Assembly: GCF_012276985.1 (NCBI RefSeq)
Contig: NZ_JAAXMM010000007.1
Coordinates: forward strand, 1 to 64,000
DNA length: 64,000 nt
From: Agrobacterium sp. a22-2
Lineage (GTDB): Bacteria; Pseudomonadota; Alphaproteobacteria; Rhizobiales; Rhizobiaceae
Direction: 5' to 3'
Every line of letters starts with the position of its first letter. The stretch's first letter is position 1. The notes beneath the pieces are model-generated. The model saw nothing but the letters and a program-made list of their open reading frames with translations, did no database searches and was not told the origin of the DNA. Both the position numbers and the translations under genes were made by a program. Of the stretch, positions 20,106 to 28,400 are shown in pieces.

Positions 20106-20855
20106 CTACTCGCCGTCGACATCGCTGATGGTGAACTGCACCCGATCGGCCGGAAAACGCGTGACGGCATATTGCACCGGCATGCCCTCCGGATCCGTAT
20201 TCAGCGCCTTGGTGACAAGGACGATAGCGCCCGGTGAGAGTTCCAGCCGCTGCACGTCCTCGGGCTCGGCATGGACGGCGCTCACCTCGGTGCGCACCCG
20301 CAGGTAATCCGCCAGGCCGCAGGCCGCGAACGCCTGGGTAATCGACCCGCTCTTCCGATAGGCCTCGTCGATGCCGGCGAAACGAACAGCTGGGAACCAG
20401 CTTGTCGAGACCGACACCGCACGCTGGTCGGCCTTGCGCAGCGCCTCCAACCGGATCACCTCCTCGCCCGGCTTCAGCCGAAGATGACCGGCGATATCCG
20501 TGCTTGCCGCTTCCCGCTGCGATGACAGCAACAGCCCTTCCACATCCCGCGCCTGCGCGCCAATGCCCGCGGTGAAGCGGGTACGCCGCGAGATCGGAAA
20601 GTTCAACCGGTCGCGACGCTCGATCAGCGTTCCCCGCCCCTGGATGGAGCGGACGATGCCCTCCTGCCCCAGGGCCGCCAGGGCACTTCTCACGGTATGG
20701 CGATTGACGCCGAACTGTTCGGCCAGCACCGTTTCCGGCGGCACCATGCCCGTTCCATCATAGTCACCCTCGGTAATGGACATGCGGATGCGGTCGGCAA
20801 TCTGCCGCCACAGAGCCACGCCGTTTTGCCGTTGGACCGTCTTCACCTGCCCCAT
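20106..20855 (-). CDS. phnF: GntR/HutC-family repressor of phosphonate genes
   Basis: The protein has an N-terminal winged helix (LWRQIADRIRMSI ... FGVNRHTVRSALAALGQEGIV, roughly residues 10-70) and a C-terminal UTRA effector domain. It is divergent from phnG, the position of PhnF in many C-P lyase clusters, so it most likely represses the phn operon. I chose ATG 20855 (249 aa) because the upstream ATG at 20885 would overlap the Pho-box-like repeats and has no ribosome site. A perfect palindrome just before phnG is its probable operator. Confidence 0.85.
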   Translation of the reverse strand: MGQVKTVQRQNGVALWRQIADRIRMSITEGDYDGTGMVPPETVLAEQFGVNRHTVRSALAALGQEGIVRSIQGRGTLIERRDRLNFPISRRTRFTAGIGAQARDVEGLLLSSQREAASTDIAGHLRLKPGEEVIRLEALRKADQRAVSVSTSWFPAVRFAGIDEAYRKSGSITQAFAACGLADYLRVRTEVSAVHAEPEDVQRLELSPGAIVLVTKALNTDPEGMPVQYAVTRFPADRVQFTISDVDGE

Positions 20856-20878
20856 TACAGCGCCCTGATCCCTCTGAC

Positions 20879-20896
20879 ATGTCATACGCTTGTCAT
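20879..20896 (+). promoter_or_regulatory. Pho-box-like direct repeat upstream of phnG
   Basis: Two 7-mers, ATGTCAT and TTGTCAT, are separated by four bases, giving the 11-bp period and near-consensus sequence of a PhoB box (CTGTCAT, N4, CTGTCAT). They lie 68 bp before the phnG ATG and read towards it. PhoB control of phosphonate genes under phosphate limitation is established in enterobacteria and rhizobia; binding here is inferred. Confidence 0.65.
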
Positions 20897-20929
20897 GCCC
20901 ATTCGATAAATATACAGTAACTTGTATGG

Positions 20930-20949
20930 TTGTCTATATTATTAGACAA
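20930..20949. promoter_or_regulatory. Perfect 20-bp palindrome, probable PhnF operator
   Basis: TTGTCTATATTATTAGACAA is a perfect inverted repeat (7-bp arms, 6-bp AT centre) ending 14 bp before the phnG ATG. HutC-type GntR repressors bind such short AT-centred palindromes, and the gene for one (phnF) is divergent. The position would block transcription initiation or elongation into phnG. The assignment to PhnF is inference. Confidence 0.65.
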
Positions 20950-20963
20950 ATTTGGATTTGGCA

Positions 20964-21434
20964 ATGGCGACAGCACCCCGTATCTCCGACGAAAAGATCC
21001 CTCCGCGCAAGCGTGTTGCCGATCTGCTGGCACAGGCGCTGCCGCAGGAGCTGGCGGACGCTTGGGACGCCCTTGAGGTCAAGCCGCAAGCGCAGTTCCT
21101 GCGCGGGCCGGAAACCGGGCTGGTCATGATCCGCGGCAGGATCGGCGGCGGCGGCGCGCCGTTCAATCTCGGCGAGGCCACTGTCTGCCGCGCCACGGTT
21201 CGCCTTTCCAGTGGCGCCGTCGGACATGCCCATGCGCTCGGGACCCATAAGGAAAAAGCCCGGCTTGCGGCGATCTTCGACGCGCTTTGGCAGGACGAAG
21301 AGACACAGCACTTCGTCGAGACGCGCCTGCTTGCGCCCATCGAGCATCGTGTCACCGCCGCCGACCGCCAGTCGGCCGAGGAGACAGCTGCGACGCGGGT
21401 GGATTTCTTCACAATGGTGCGGGGAGAGGACTGA
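20964..21434 (+). CDS. phnG: C-P lyase complex subunit PhnG
   Basis: PhnG is part of the PhnGHIJ core that couples alkylphosphonate to ribose triphosphate and breaks the C-P bond. The protein is about 156 aa from ATG 20964; a TTG four codons upstream lies closer to the operator and is less likely. The conserved LRGPETGLVMIRGRIGGGGAPFNLGE and GHAHALGTHKEKA stretches mark the family. Its stop shares one base with the phnH start (TGATG), the beginning of a tightly coupled run. Confidence 0.93.
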   Translation: MATAPRISDEKIPPRKRVADLLAQALPQELADAWDALEVKPQAQFLRGPETGLVMIRGRIGGGGAPFNLGEATVCRATVRLSSGAVGHAHALGTHKEKARLAAIFDALWQDEETQHFVETRLLAPIEHRVTAADRQSAEETAATRVDFFTMVRGED

Positions 21435-22042
21435 TGGACCCGAAGACCGATGCCCTGACCGGCGGCTTCGCCGAACCGGTATTTCACGCCCAGAGCGTGT
21501 TCAGGATGCTGATGGACGGCATGGCGCGGCCGGGGACGGTGAGCAGCATCCTGCCGGAAGTCGAGCCCCCGGCGCCGCTCGGAATGGCGGCGGGCGCCCT
21601 GGCTCTGACGCTTTGCGACCATGACACGCCGGTCTGGATGACGCCGGGCCTCGCCAAATCCGCGGTCGGCGAGTGGCTGCGCTTTCACACCGGCGCGCCG
21701 CTGACGCGGGAAAAAGCCGAGGCGCGATTTGCCTTTGCCGAAGCCAATGCGCCGCTTTCGTCCTTCGGCCTGTTTTCCACCGGCACCCAGGAATATCCGG
21801 ATCGCTCCACGACCCTGATCCTTGAAGTCGCCGCCCTCGACAAGGGGCGGGCGCTGACGCTGACCGGCCCAGGCATCAAGGATCGTGCGACCATCGCGCC
21901 GCTGGGGCTTCCTGAGACCTTCCTTCGGCAATGGGCGGAGAACCGCAGTCTTTTTCCACGCGGCATCGACTTGGTGCTGACCTCGGGGCGGCAGATGCTC
22001 TGCCTGCCCAGAACATGCCAGATCATGGCCAGGGAGATTTGA
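21434..22042 (+). CDS. phnH: C-P lyase complex subunit PhnH
   Basis: PhnH is the pyridoxal-phosphate-transferase-like subunit of the C-P lyase core. The 202-aa protein begins at ATG 21434 with ...LTGGFAEPVFHAQSVFRMLMD and contains the typical GMARPGTV and GPGI segments. The frame is open further upstream inside phnG, but the ATG overlapping the phnG stop is the natural start. phnI begins 4 bp after its stop. Confidence 0.93.
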   Translation: MDPKTDALTGGFAEPVFHAQSVFRMLMDGMARPGTVSSILPEVEPPAPLGMAAGALALTLCDHDTPVWMTPGLAKSAVGEWLRFHTGAPLTREKAEARFAFAEANAPLSSFGLFSTGTQEYPDRSTTLILEVAALDKGRALTLTGPGIKDRATIAPLGLPETFLRQWAENRSLFPRGIDLVLTSGRQMLCLPRTCQIMAREI

Positions 22043-22046
22043 AGAG

Positions 22047-23153
22047 ATGTATGTTGCCGTGAAAGGCGGCGAAGCGGCGATCGACAACGCGCATCGCCTG
22101 CTCGCTGATCGACGCCGTGGCGACCGGTCGCTGCCCTCCGTCACCATCGAACAGGTCGTACAGCAGCTTGGGCTGGCCGTGGACCGGGTGATGGCCGAAG
22201 CCTCGCTCTATGATCGGGCGCTTGCGGCGCTGGCCGTGCGTCAGTCGCGCGGCGACATGATCGAAGCGATTTTTCTGCTGCGCGCCTATCGCACCACCTT
22301 GCCGCGCTTTGGCGCTTCCCAGCCGATCGATACCGCGGACATGCGGATCGAACGGCGCATATCGGCCACCTACAAGGATCTGCCCGGCGGCCAGTTGCTC
22401 GGCCCGACCTTTGACTACACGCATCGGCTGCTGGACCCTTCTCTTCTTGAAGAGACGCCGGTCGAGGAGCCGGCCCGCAAGGCGAGCGGCAGCGAGCGGG
22501 CCATGCGGGTTTCTGAAATCCTCAAAGAGGAAGGGCTGATCGAGGCCGATGGCGAGATGCCGGAGGATCACGTAGCCGGCGACATTACCCGGGAACCGAT
22601 CGATTATCCGATGACCCGGGACCTGCGGCTACAGGCGCTTGCCCGCGGCGACGAGGGCTTTCTTCTAGCTCTCGGCTATTCCACGCAACGCGGCTATGGA
22701 CGAACCCATCCGTTTGCCGGCGAAATTCGGATTGGCGAAGTCGAGGTAGAGTTGGAGGTGGCGGAACTGGGTTTTGCGGTGTCGCTCGGTCGGGTGCGGG
22801 TGACCGAATGCCAGATGGTCAACCAGTTCAAGGGATCCGCCAAGGCACCGCCACAGTTCACGCGCGGCTACGGCCTGGTGTTCGGACAGAGCGAGCGCAA
22901 GGCGATGGCGATGGCGCTGGTCGACCGGGCGCTTAGAGCCGAGGAATTAGGCGAGGACGTCGTGGCGCCGGCGCAGGACGAGGAATTCGTCATTTCCCAT
23001 TGCGACAATGTCCAGGCAACGGGTTTCGTCGAACATCTGAAACTGCCGCATTACGTGGACTTCCAGGCCGAACTCGATCTGGTGCGACGCATGCGGGCCG
23101 ATCATGACAAGGCGCGGGAGAGCGGTTTCGACCTCAGCGAGGCGGCCGAATGA
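22047..23153 (+). CDS. phnI: C-P lyase complex subunit PhnI
   Basis: PhnI has nucleosidase activity and, with PhnG, H and L, forms the ribose-1-phosphonate triphosphate intermediate from ATP and phosphonate. The 368-aa length and the N-terminus MYVAVKGGEAAIDNAHRLL are characteristic, as is the EFVISHCDNVQATGFVEHLKLPHY region near the C-terminus. It is followed by a 142-bp gap, the largest inside the phnG-L run, which contains an antisense micro-ORF. Confidence 0.94.
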   Translation: MYVAVKGGEAAIDNAHRLLADRRRGDRSLPSVTIEQVVQQLGLAVDRVMAEASLYDRALAALAVRQSRGDMIEAIFLLRAYRTTLPRFGASQPIDTADMRIERRISATYKDLPGGQLLGPTFDYTHRLLDPSLLEETPVEEPARKASGSERAMRVSEILKEEGLIEADGEMPEDHVAGDITREPIDYPMTRDLRLQALARGDEGFLLALGYSTQRGYGRTHPFAGEIRIGEVEVELEVAELGFAVSLGRVRVTECQMVNQFKGSAKAPPQFTRGYGLVFGQSERKAMAMALVDRALRAEELGEDVVAPAQDEEFVISHCDNVQATGFVEHLKLPHYVDFQAELDLVRRMRADHDKARESGFDLSEAAE

Positions 23154-23164
23154 ACAGCGTTCGT

Positions 23165-23260
23165 TCAGTCGCGCGGCTGCTCGGCATACCAGTAGGCCGA
23201 CAGCACGGTCATGGTGACCAGGACCGAAACGAAGACAATCAAGATTGTACCGATATCCAT
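23165..23260 (-). CDS. 31-aa membrane microprotein, antisense in the phn operon
   Basis: An ATG at 23260 with AGGAG nine bases upstream opens a 31-codon frame on the strand opposite to the phn genes, filling most of the phnI-phnJ gap. It begins MDIGTILIVFVSVLV and continues with hydrophobic residues to about residue 22, then ends with a polar tail SAYWYAEQPRD, so it would be a single-pass membrane peptide. The frame is too short for usual gene callers. I do not recognise a family. Supporting points are the good ribosome site, the amphipathic design and the unusually wide gap that it occupies; expression is unproven. Confidence 0.5.
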   Translation of the reverse strand: MDIGTILIVFVSVLVTMTVLSAYWYAEQPRD

Positions 23261-23295
23261 ATCCGAAATCTCCTATTGAGACGGGATAACGCCTG

Positions 23296-24198
23296 ATGAA
23301 CGCAGAAGTTTCACCCAAGGCAGATCTGGCCACCTACAACTTTGCCTATCTGGACGAACAGACCAAGCGGATGATCCGCCGCGCCATCCTCAAGGCGATT
23401 GCCATCCCCGGCTACCAGGTACCGTTCGCATCGCGCGAAATGCCGATGCCCTATGGCTGGGGCACTGGCGGCGTTCAGGTGACGGCGGCCATTCTGGGCC
23501 CCCAAGACGTGCTGAAGGTGATCGACCAGGGGGCGGACGACACCACCAATGCCGTCTCCATCCGCGCCTTCTTCCAGAAGGTCGCCAATGTGGCGGTGAC
23601 CACCCATACGAAGGACGCCACCGTCATCCAGACCCGCCACCGCATCCCGGAAGAAAAGCTGCGGGAGGGTCAGGTGCTGGTCTACCAGGTGCCGATTCCC
23701 GAGCCCTTGCGCTTTCTCGAGCCGCGCGAGACCGAGACGCGCAAGATGCATGCGCTGGAAGAATACGGCCTGATGCATGTGAAGCTCTACGAAGACATCG
23801 CCCGCAACGGTCGCATTGCCACGACCTATGCCTATCCGGTCAAGGTCGCCGGCCGCTATGTCATGGACCCCTCGCCGACCCCGAAATTCGATAATCCGAA
23901 AATGCATATGTCGGAAGCGCTGCAGCTGTTCGGCGCCGGGCGCGAAAAACGGATCTATGCCGTGCCACCTTACACCGATGTGGTCAGCCTCGACTTCGAG
24001 GACCATCCCTTCGAGATCCAGCATTTCGACAAGCCCTGCGCGCTTTGCGGCGCGGAGAACGTCTATCTTGACGAAGTCGTTCTCGACGACAAGGGCGGCC
24101 GCATGTTCGTCTGTTCCGATACCGACAATTGCGAAGACCGCCGCGAGCACGGCCATGCCGGCCATCTGCTGGCCACCAACAAGGAGGCCGCCGAATGA
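23296..24198 (+). CDS. phnJ: C-P lyase PhnJ, radical SAM carbon-phosphorus bond-cleaving enzyme
   Basis: PhnJ cleaves the C-P bond of 5-phosphoribosyl-1-phosphonate using S-adenosylmethionine and a 4Fe-4S cluster, releasing an alkane and the 1,2-cyclic phosphate. The 300-aa protein has the atypical cluster motif: Cys248, 251 and 273, plus the radical-carrying Cys279, with exactly the spacing of E. coli Cys241/244/266/272. The phnK start overlaps its stop (ATGA). The antisense microprotein gene lies directly upstream. Confidence 0.96.
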   Translation: MNAEVSPKADLATYNFAYLDEQTKRMIRRAILKAIAIPGYQVPFASREMPMPYGWGTGGVQVTAAILGPQDVLKVIDQGADDTTNAVSIRAFFQKVANVAVTTHTKDATVIQTRHRIPEEKLREGQVLVYQVPIPEPLRFLEPRETETRKMHALEEYGLMHVKLYEDIARNGRIATTYAYPVKVAGRYVMDPSPTPKFDNPKMHMSEALQLFGAGREKRIYAVPPYTDVVSLDFEDHPFEIQHFDKPCALCGAENVYLDEVVLDDKGGRMFVCSDTDNCEDRREHGHAGHLLATNKEAAE

Positions 24199-24971
24199 GC
24201 GATACGCCGCTGCTCAAGGTTCGGGATGTCTCGAAATTCTATGGCAGCCGGATCGGCTGCACAAATGTGTCCTTCGATCTCTGGCCCGGCGAAGTGCTGG
24301 CCATTGTCGGCGAAAGCGGATCGGGAAAGACGACGCTGCTCAACTGCCTGTCGACGCGGCTGATGCCGACGACCGGCAGTGTCGAATATCACATGCGCGA
24401 CGGTGGCTATCGCGACCTCTATCACATGAGCGAGGCTGAGCGGCGTTTTCTGATGCGCACCGACTGGGGCTTCGTGCACCAGAATCCGGCGGACGGCCTG
24501 CGTATGACGGTGTCGGCCGGGGCCAATGTCGGCGAGCGCCTGATGGCGGTCGGCGACCGGCACTATGGAAAGATCCGGGCCACCGCCAGCGACTGGCTGG
24601 AACGGGTGGAAATCAGCACGGACCGCATCGACGACCAGCCGCGCGCCTTTTCCGGCGGCATGCGCCAGCGCCTGCAGATCGCCCGCAACCTGGTGACCGG
24701 CCCGCGGCTGGTGTTCATGGACGAACCGACGGGTGGCCTCGACGTTTCGGTGCAGGCCCGTCTGCTCGATCTGGTGCGCGGTCTCGTCAACGATCTGGGC
24801 CTGGCGGCCATCGTTGTCACCCACGATCTGGCAGTGGCCCGACTTCTCTCCCATCGCATGATGGTGATGAAGGACGGGCTGGTGGTCGAACACGGCCTGA
24901 CCGACCGGGTGCTGGACGATCCGCAGCAGCCCTACACGCAATTGCTTGTCTCCTCGATCCTGCAGGTCTGA
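24195..24971 (+). CDS. phnK: C-P lyase-associated ATPase PhnK
   Basis: This 258-aa ABC-type ATPase docks onto the PhnGHIJ core and is needed for phosphonate breakdown rather than transport. Walker A is GESGSGKTT near residue 38, the signature is FSGGMRQRLQ and Walker B ends FMDEPTGGLD. The ATG overlaps the phnJ stop by 4 bp; the open frame upstream belongs to the phnJ shadow. No membrane partner is encoded beside it, which fits an enzymatic rather than a transport role. Confidence 0.94.
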   Translation: MSDTPLLKVRDVSKFYGSRIGCTNVSFDLWPGEVLAIVGESGSGKTTLLNCLSTRLMPTTGSVEYHMRDGGYRDLYHMSEAERRFLMRTDWGFVHQNPADGLRMTVSAGANVGERLMAVGDRHYGKIRATASDWLERVEISTDRIDDQPRAFSGGMRQRLQIARNLVTGPRLVFMDEPTGGLDVSVQARLLDLVRGLVNDLGLAAIVVTHDLAVARLLSHRMMVMKDGLVVEHGLTDRVLDDPQQPYTQLLVSSILQV

Positions 24972-25002
24972 GCCCGCAGGTCTGGCACCAGGAAGGTTAC
25001 CG

Positions 25003-25710
25003 ATGACCACGCCCCTCGTCGTTTCCGAAGTTTTCAAGAGCTTCACCATGCATCTGCGCGGCGGCCTCAAGCTGCCGGTCGTCGCCAATGTCTCCTTTTC
25101 CGTGGCCGGCGGCCAGTGTGTCGTTCTCGGCGGCCCGTCCGGCATCGGCAAGAGCTCGATCCTGAAGATGCTCTATGGCAATTACGCCGTCGACTGCGGC
25201 CAGATCCTGGTCGATCACAAGGGTCGCATCATCGATATCGCCAGCGCCGACCCGCGCAGCGTGCTGGAAGTCCGGCGCGATACGATCGGCTATGTCAGCC
25301 AGTTCCTGCGGACCGTGCCGCGCGTCGCCGCGATCGACGTGGTGGCCGAGCCGCTGGTGGCCCGTGGCACGCCGACGGATGCCGCGAGGGCTGCGGCCGG
25401 AGACTTGCTGGCTATGCTGAACCTTCCCAAGGAGCTGTGGCAATTGCCGCCAGCGACCTTTTCGGGCGGCGAGCAGCAGCGCGTCAACATCGCCCGCGGC
25501 TTCATCACCGACCATCGCATCCTTCTTCTGGACGAGCCGACAGCCTCGCTCGACGCCGTCAACCGCGCCGTGGTGGTCGACCTGATCCGCGCCAAGAAAA
25601 AGGCCGGCGTGGCGCTGCTCGGCATCTTCCACGACGCTGAGGTGCGCGAGGCCGTGGCCGACGATATTCTCGACGTCTCAGCATTCTCACCACGAAAGAT
25701 TGCCGCATGA
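25003..25710 (+). CDS. phnL: C-P lyase-associated ATPase PhnL
   Basis: PhnL is the second ABC-type ATPase of the C-P lyase system, 235 aa, with Walker [10 protein letters not shown], signature [14 protein letters not shown] and Walker [12 protein letters not shown]. It starts at ATG 25003, six bases after AGGAAGG; the frame open upstream into phnK has no ribosome site. It overlaps the following acyltransferase gene by 4 bp (ATGA). Confidence 0.94.
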   Translation: MTTPLVVSEVFKSFTMHLRGGLKLPVVANVSFSVAGGQCVVLGGPSGIGKSSILKMLYGNYAVDCGQILVDHKGRIIDIASADPRSVLEVRRDTIGYVSQFLRTVPRVAAIDVVAEPLVARGTPTDAARAAAGDLLAMLNLPKELWQLPPATFSGGEQQRVNIARGFITDHRILLLDEPTASLDAVNRAVVVDLIRAKKKAGVALLGIFHDAEVREAVADDILDVSAFSPRKIAA

Positions 25711-26321
25711 GCCGCAAGCTTACGCCCGAGCCGACAATCCACCCGACCGCCACCGTCAACGCATCGACGCTCGGGCGCTACACCGAGGTGGCGGAGCGCT
25801 GCCGCATCGACGAGGTGGAGTTCGGCGACTATTCCTACATCGAGCGCGATGGCTCGATCTGGTGCGCGACGATCGGCAAGTTCGTCAACATCGCCGCCAG
25901 CGTGCGTATCAACGCCACCAACCATCCGATGTGGCGGGCGACCCTGCATCATTTCACCTATCGCGCCCCCAATTACTGGGAGGATGCCGATCTCGACGAG
26001 GATTTCTTCGCCTGGCGGCGGCAGAACCGCATCAGCATCGGCCACGACGTGTGGATCGGCCATGGCGCCACGGTGCTGCCCGGCGTCACCGTCGGCAATG
26101 GTGCAGTGATCGGCGCCGGCGCCGTCGTCTCCAAGGACGTGGTGCCCTACACGATCGTCGGCGGCGTCCCGGCCAAACTCATTCGCGAGCGTTTTACAGC
26201 CGCACTCGGCGAGCAGATGGATGCCCTTTCCTGGTGGGACTGGGGTCATGACCGGCTGCATGCCGCGCTTGCCGATTTCCGCCATCTGCCGGCGGAGGAC
26301 TTTGTCGCGAAATACAGCTGA
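25707..26321 (+). CDS. Phosphonate-operon hexapeptide-repeat acyltransferase
   Basis: The 204-aa protein folds as a left-handed beta helix, seen in the hexapeptide repeats [10 protein letters not shown] ... [33 protein letters not shown]. It ends with the [10 protein letters not shown] loop of xenobiotic acetyltransferases. This type (often called DapH/CatB-like, phosphonate-associated) recurs in rhizobial phn clusters and may acetylate aminophosphonates, the job done by the unrelated PhnO in E. coli; that role is inference. It overlaps phnL and closes the first transcription unit, with Pho-box-like repeats following it. Confidence 0.85.
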   Translation: MSRKLTPEPTIHPTATVNASTLGRYTEVAERCRIDEVEFGDYSYIERDGSIWCATIGKFVNIAASVRINATNHPMWRATLHHFTYRAPNYWEDADLDEDFFAWRRQNRISIGHDVWIGHGATVLPGVTVGNGAVIGAGAVVSKDVVPYTIVGGVPAKLIRERFTAALGEQMDALSWWDWGHDRLHAALADFRHLPAEDFVAKYS

Positions 26322-26360
26322 TTATCGTTTCTTCTCAAACGCTTATCAATTGTAATCGTC

Positions 26361-26389
26361 CCGACACAAAACTGACATTAGCGTTTCAT
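26361..26389 (+). promoter_or_regulatory. Triple Pho-box-like repeat upstream of phnC
   Basis: Three 7-mers, CCGACAC, CTGACAT and GTTTCAT, follow each other at an exact 11-bp period, as in overlapping PhoB boxes. The array ends 53 bp before the phnC ATG. It suggests that the transport half of the cluster has its own phosphate-starvation promoter in addition to the one before phnG. Confidence 0.6.
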
Positions 26390-26442
26390 GAAGGATGACT
26401 AAAGCCAGAGACGAATTTGGTCGTCTTCTAGGAATAGCGAAA

Positions 26443-27300
26443 ATGAACTTTCAGCTGACAAACGTGACCCGGCGCTTTGGCCAGAACATGGCCGTCGACA
26501 ACGTGACGATCGCTATTCCGCAAGGCCAGATGGTCGGCGTCATCGGCCGGTCGGGCGCCGGCAAGTCCACCCTGCTGCGCATGATCAACCGGTTGGCGGA
26601 CCCGACGTCCGGCTCCATCCATTTCGGCGATACGGAAGTCTCGTCCCTGCGCGGTTCTGCCCTGCGCAACTGGCAGCGCGACTGTGCGATGATCTTCCAG
26701 CAGTTCAACCTGGTGCCGCGTCTCGACGTGCTGACCAATGTCCTGCTCGGCCGGCTCAACCATCGCTCGACGGTGTCGAGCATTCTCAACATGTTCACCC
26801 GAGAAGAGCGCATCATGGCGATTGCCGCGCTGGAGCGCCTCGGCATCGAACAGACGGCGCTGCAACCGGCCGGGACCCTGTCGGGCGGCCAGCAGCAGCG
26901 CGTGGCGATTGCCCGCGCCCTGATGCAGGCGCCGAAAATGGTTCTGGCTGACGAGCCGATTGCCTCGCTGGATCCCTTGAATGCCAAGATCGTCATGGAC
27001 GCACTGAAGGACATCAACGAGCGCGAAGGCATCACCGTCATCACCAACCTGCACACGCTGGACACCGCCCGCGCCTATTGCGAACGCATTGTCGGCATGG
27101 CCAAGGGCCGCGTCGTCTTCGACGGCACCCCACATGAGCTGACTGCCGAAGCCGTGCAGGAGATCTACGGTTCCGACAGCCATGGCGCCGGGATCGACGA
27201 GAGCATGACCTCGACCAGCATCAACATTCCAGGCGTCAAGGCCAAGGCCGCCGCCATGCAATCCGTCGGTCATCAGTCCCTGGCAGCCGCCGAGGCCTGA
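26443..27300 (+). CDS. phnC: Phosphonate ABC importer ATPase PhnC
   Basis: This ATPase powers uptake of phosphonates through PhnE1/PhnE2. The 285-aa protein has Walker [10 protein letters not shown], the signature [15 protein letters not shown] and Walker [15 protein letters not shown] 26443, with AGGAA upstream, gives the family N-terminus; an ATG at 26395 would add 16 residues but has its ribosome site touching the codon. The C-terminus is about 25 residues longer than in E. coli PhnC, Ala- and Ser-rich. phnD follows after 86 bp. Confidence 0.93.
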   Translation: MNFQLTNVTRRFGQNMAVDNVTIAIPQGQMVGVIGRSGAGKSTLLRMINRLADPTSGSIHFGDTEVSSLRGSALRNWQRDCAMIFQQFNLVPRLDVLTNVLLGRLNHRSTVSSILNMFTREERIMAIAALERLGIEQTALQPAGTLSGGQQQRVAIARALMQAPKMVLADEPIASLDPLNAKIVMDALKDINEREGITVITNLHTLDTARAYCERIVGMAKGRVVFDGTPHELTAEAVQEIYGSDSHGAGIDESMTSTSINIPGVKAKAAAMQSVGHQSLAAAEA

Positions 27301-27386
27301 TTGCCCGCATCGATCGTCGCCCGCGTAAAGGGCACCCCATTATCCATGACGCATTCCGGACATCCGGGACAACAGGAGATGAACGC

Positions 27387-28292
27387 ATGTTGAAGAAGAT
27401 CCTTCTTGCCACCGCCGCCCTCGTATCGCTGGCCGGTGTGGTTCACGCCGAAGACCTCAAGGAATTCCGCATCGGCATTCTGGGCGGCGAAAACGAAGCC
27501 GACCGTCTGCGCAACTACCAGTGCATGACCGACAAGCTCAAGACCGTTCTCGGCGTCGAAAAGGTTTCGCTCTTCCCGGCCGCCGACTATGACGGCGTCA
27601 TCCAGGGCCTGCTCGGCGGCACGCTCGATTACGCCGAACTCGGCGCATCGGGCTTTGCCAAGATCTATCTGGCCGATGCAAAGGCCGTCGAGCCGATCCT
27701 GACGACCGTTCAGACCGACGGTTCGATGGGCTATTACTCGATCATGGTCGCCCGCAAGGATAGCGGCATGACCAAGGTCACCGATATCAAGGGCAAGAAG
27801 CTCGGCTTCGCCGACCCGGATTCCACGTCCGGTTACCTGATCCCGACGGTCACCCTGCCGGAATCCCTCGGCGCACCGGTCAAGGGCTATGTGGCAGAAA
27901 CCGGCTTTGGCGGCGGCCATGAGAACCTCGTCCTCGAAGTTCTGAAGGGCACGTTCGATGCCGGCACGACCTTCGGTTCCGGCGTTGGCGAATTCAAGGA
28001 CGGCTACACATCGGGCAACCTGAAGAAGATGGTCGACAAGGGCATCCTCAACATGGACGACCTGGTCGAACTGTGGAAGTCCCCGCTGATCCCGAACGGT
28101 CCGGTCGTGGTTCGCACGTCGATGAACGAAGACATGAAGTCCAAGTTCAAGACCTTCATGATGGACCTGCCGAAGACCGATGCGGCCTGCTTCTCGGCCA
28201 TCCAGGGCGGCGACTTCAAGGGCTTCACGGAAGTCAATGTCGATTTCTACAAGCCGATCATCGACGCCCGCAAGGCAACCATCGGCGGCTGA
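27387..28292 (+). CDS. phnD: Phosphonate-binding periplasmic protein PhnD
   Basis: PhnD binds phosphonates in the periplasm and hands them to the PhnE permeases. The 301-aa precursor has a clear signal peptide (MLKKILLATAALVSLAGVVHAE) cleaved after about residue 21. The mature part has the family blocks RIGILGGENEADRLRNY and KGKKLGFADPDSTSGYLIP. CAGGAG precedes the start. A strong hairpin terminator lies 21 bp after the stop, which should make phnD transcript more abundant than the downstream permease genes. Confidence 0.95.
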   Translation: MLKKILLATAALVSLAGVVHAEDLKEFRIGILGGENEADRLRNYQCMTDKLKTVLGVEKVSLFPAADYDGVIQGLLGGTLDYAELGASGFAKIYLADAKAVEPILTTVQTDGSMGYYSIMVARKDSGMTKVTDIKGKKLGFADPDSTSGYLIPTVTLPESLGAPVKGYVAETGFGGGHENLVLEVLKGTFDAGTTFGSGVGEFKDGYTSGNLKKMVDKGILNMDDLVELWKSPLIPNGPVVVRTSMNEDMKSKFKTFMMDLPKTDAACFSAIQGGDFKGFTEVNVDFYKPIIDARKATIGG

Positions 28293-28313
28293 TCCCAGCC
28301 TGACGACAAGCGA

Positions 28314-28345
28314 AACCGCCGGACGGCAGCGTCCGGCGGTTTTTT
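28314..28345 (+). terminator. Rho-independent terminator/attenuator after phnD
   Basis: A perfect 12-bp GC-rich stem (AACCGCCGGACG pairing with CGTCCGGCGGTT) around a GCAG loop is followed by six T residues. It sits within the operon between phnD and phnE1, so it likely acts as a partial terminator that sets a high binding-protein to permease ratio. Confidence 0.9.
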
Positions 28346-28400
28346 ACGGCGGATATGAGATGCGCCGCAAACGGATACTTCCTGAAAAAGGACTTGGGTC

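Noticed and set aside
20856..20885. N-terminal extension of PhnF to the ATG at 20885
   Set aside because: It would overlap the Pho-box-like repeat, has no ribosome site, and the added residues are not part of the winged helix.
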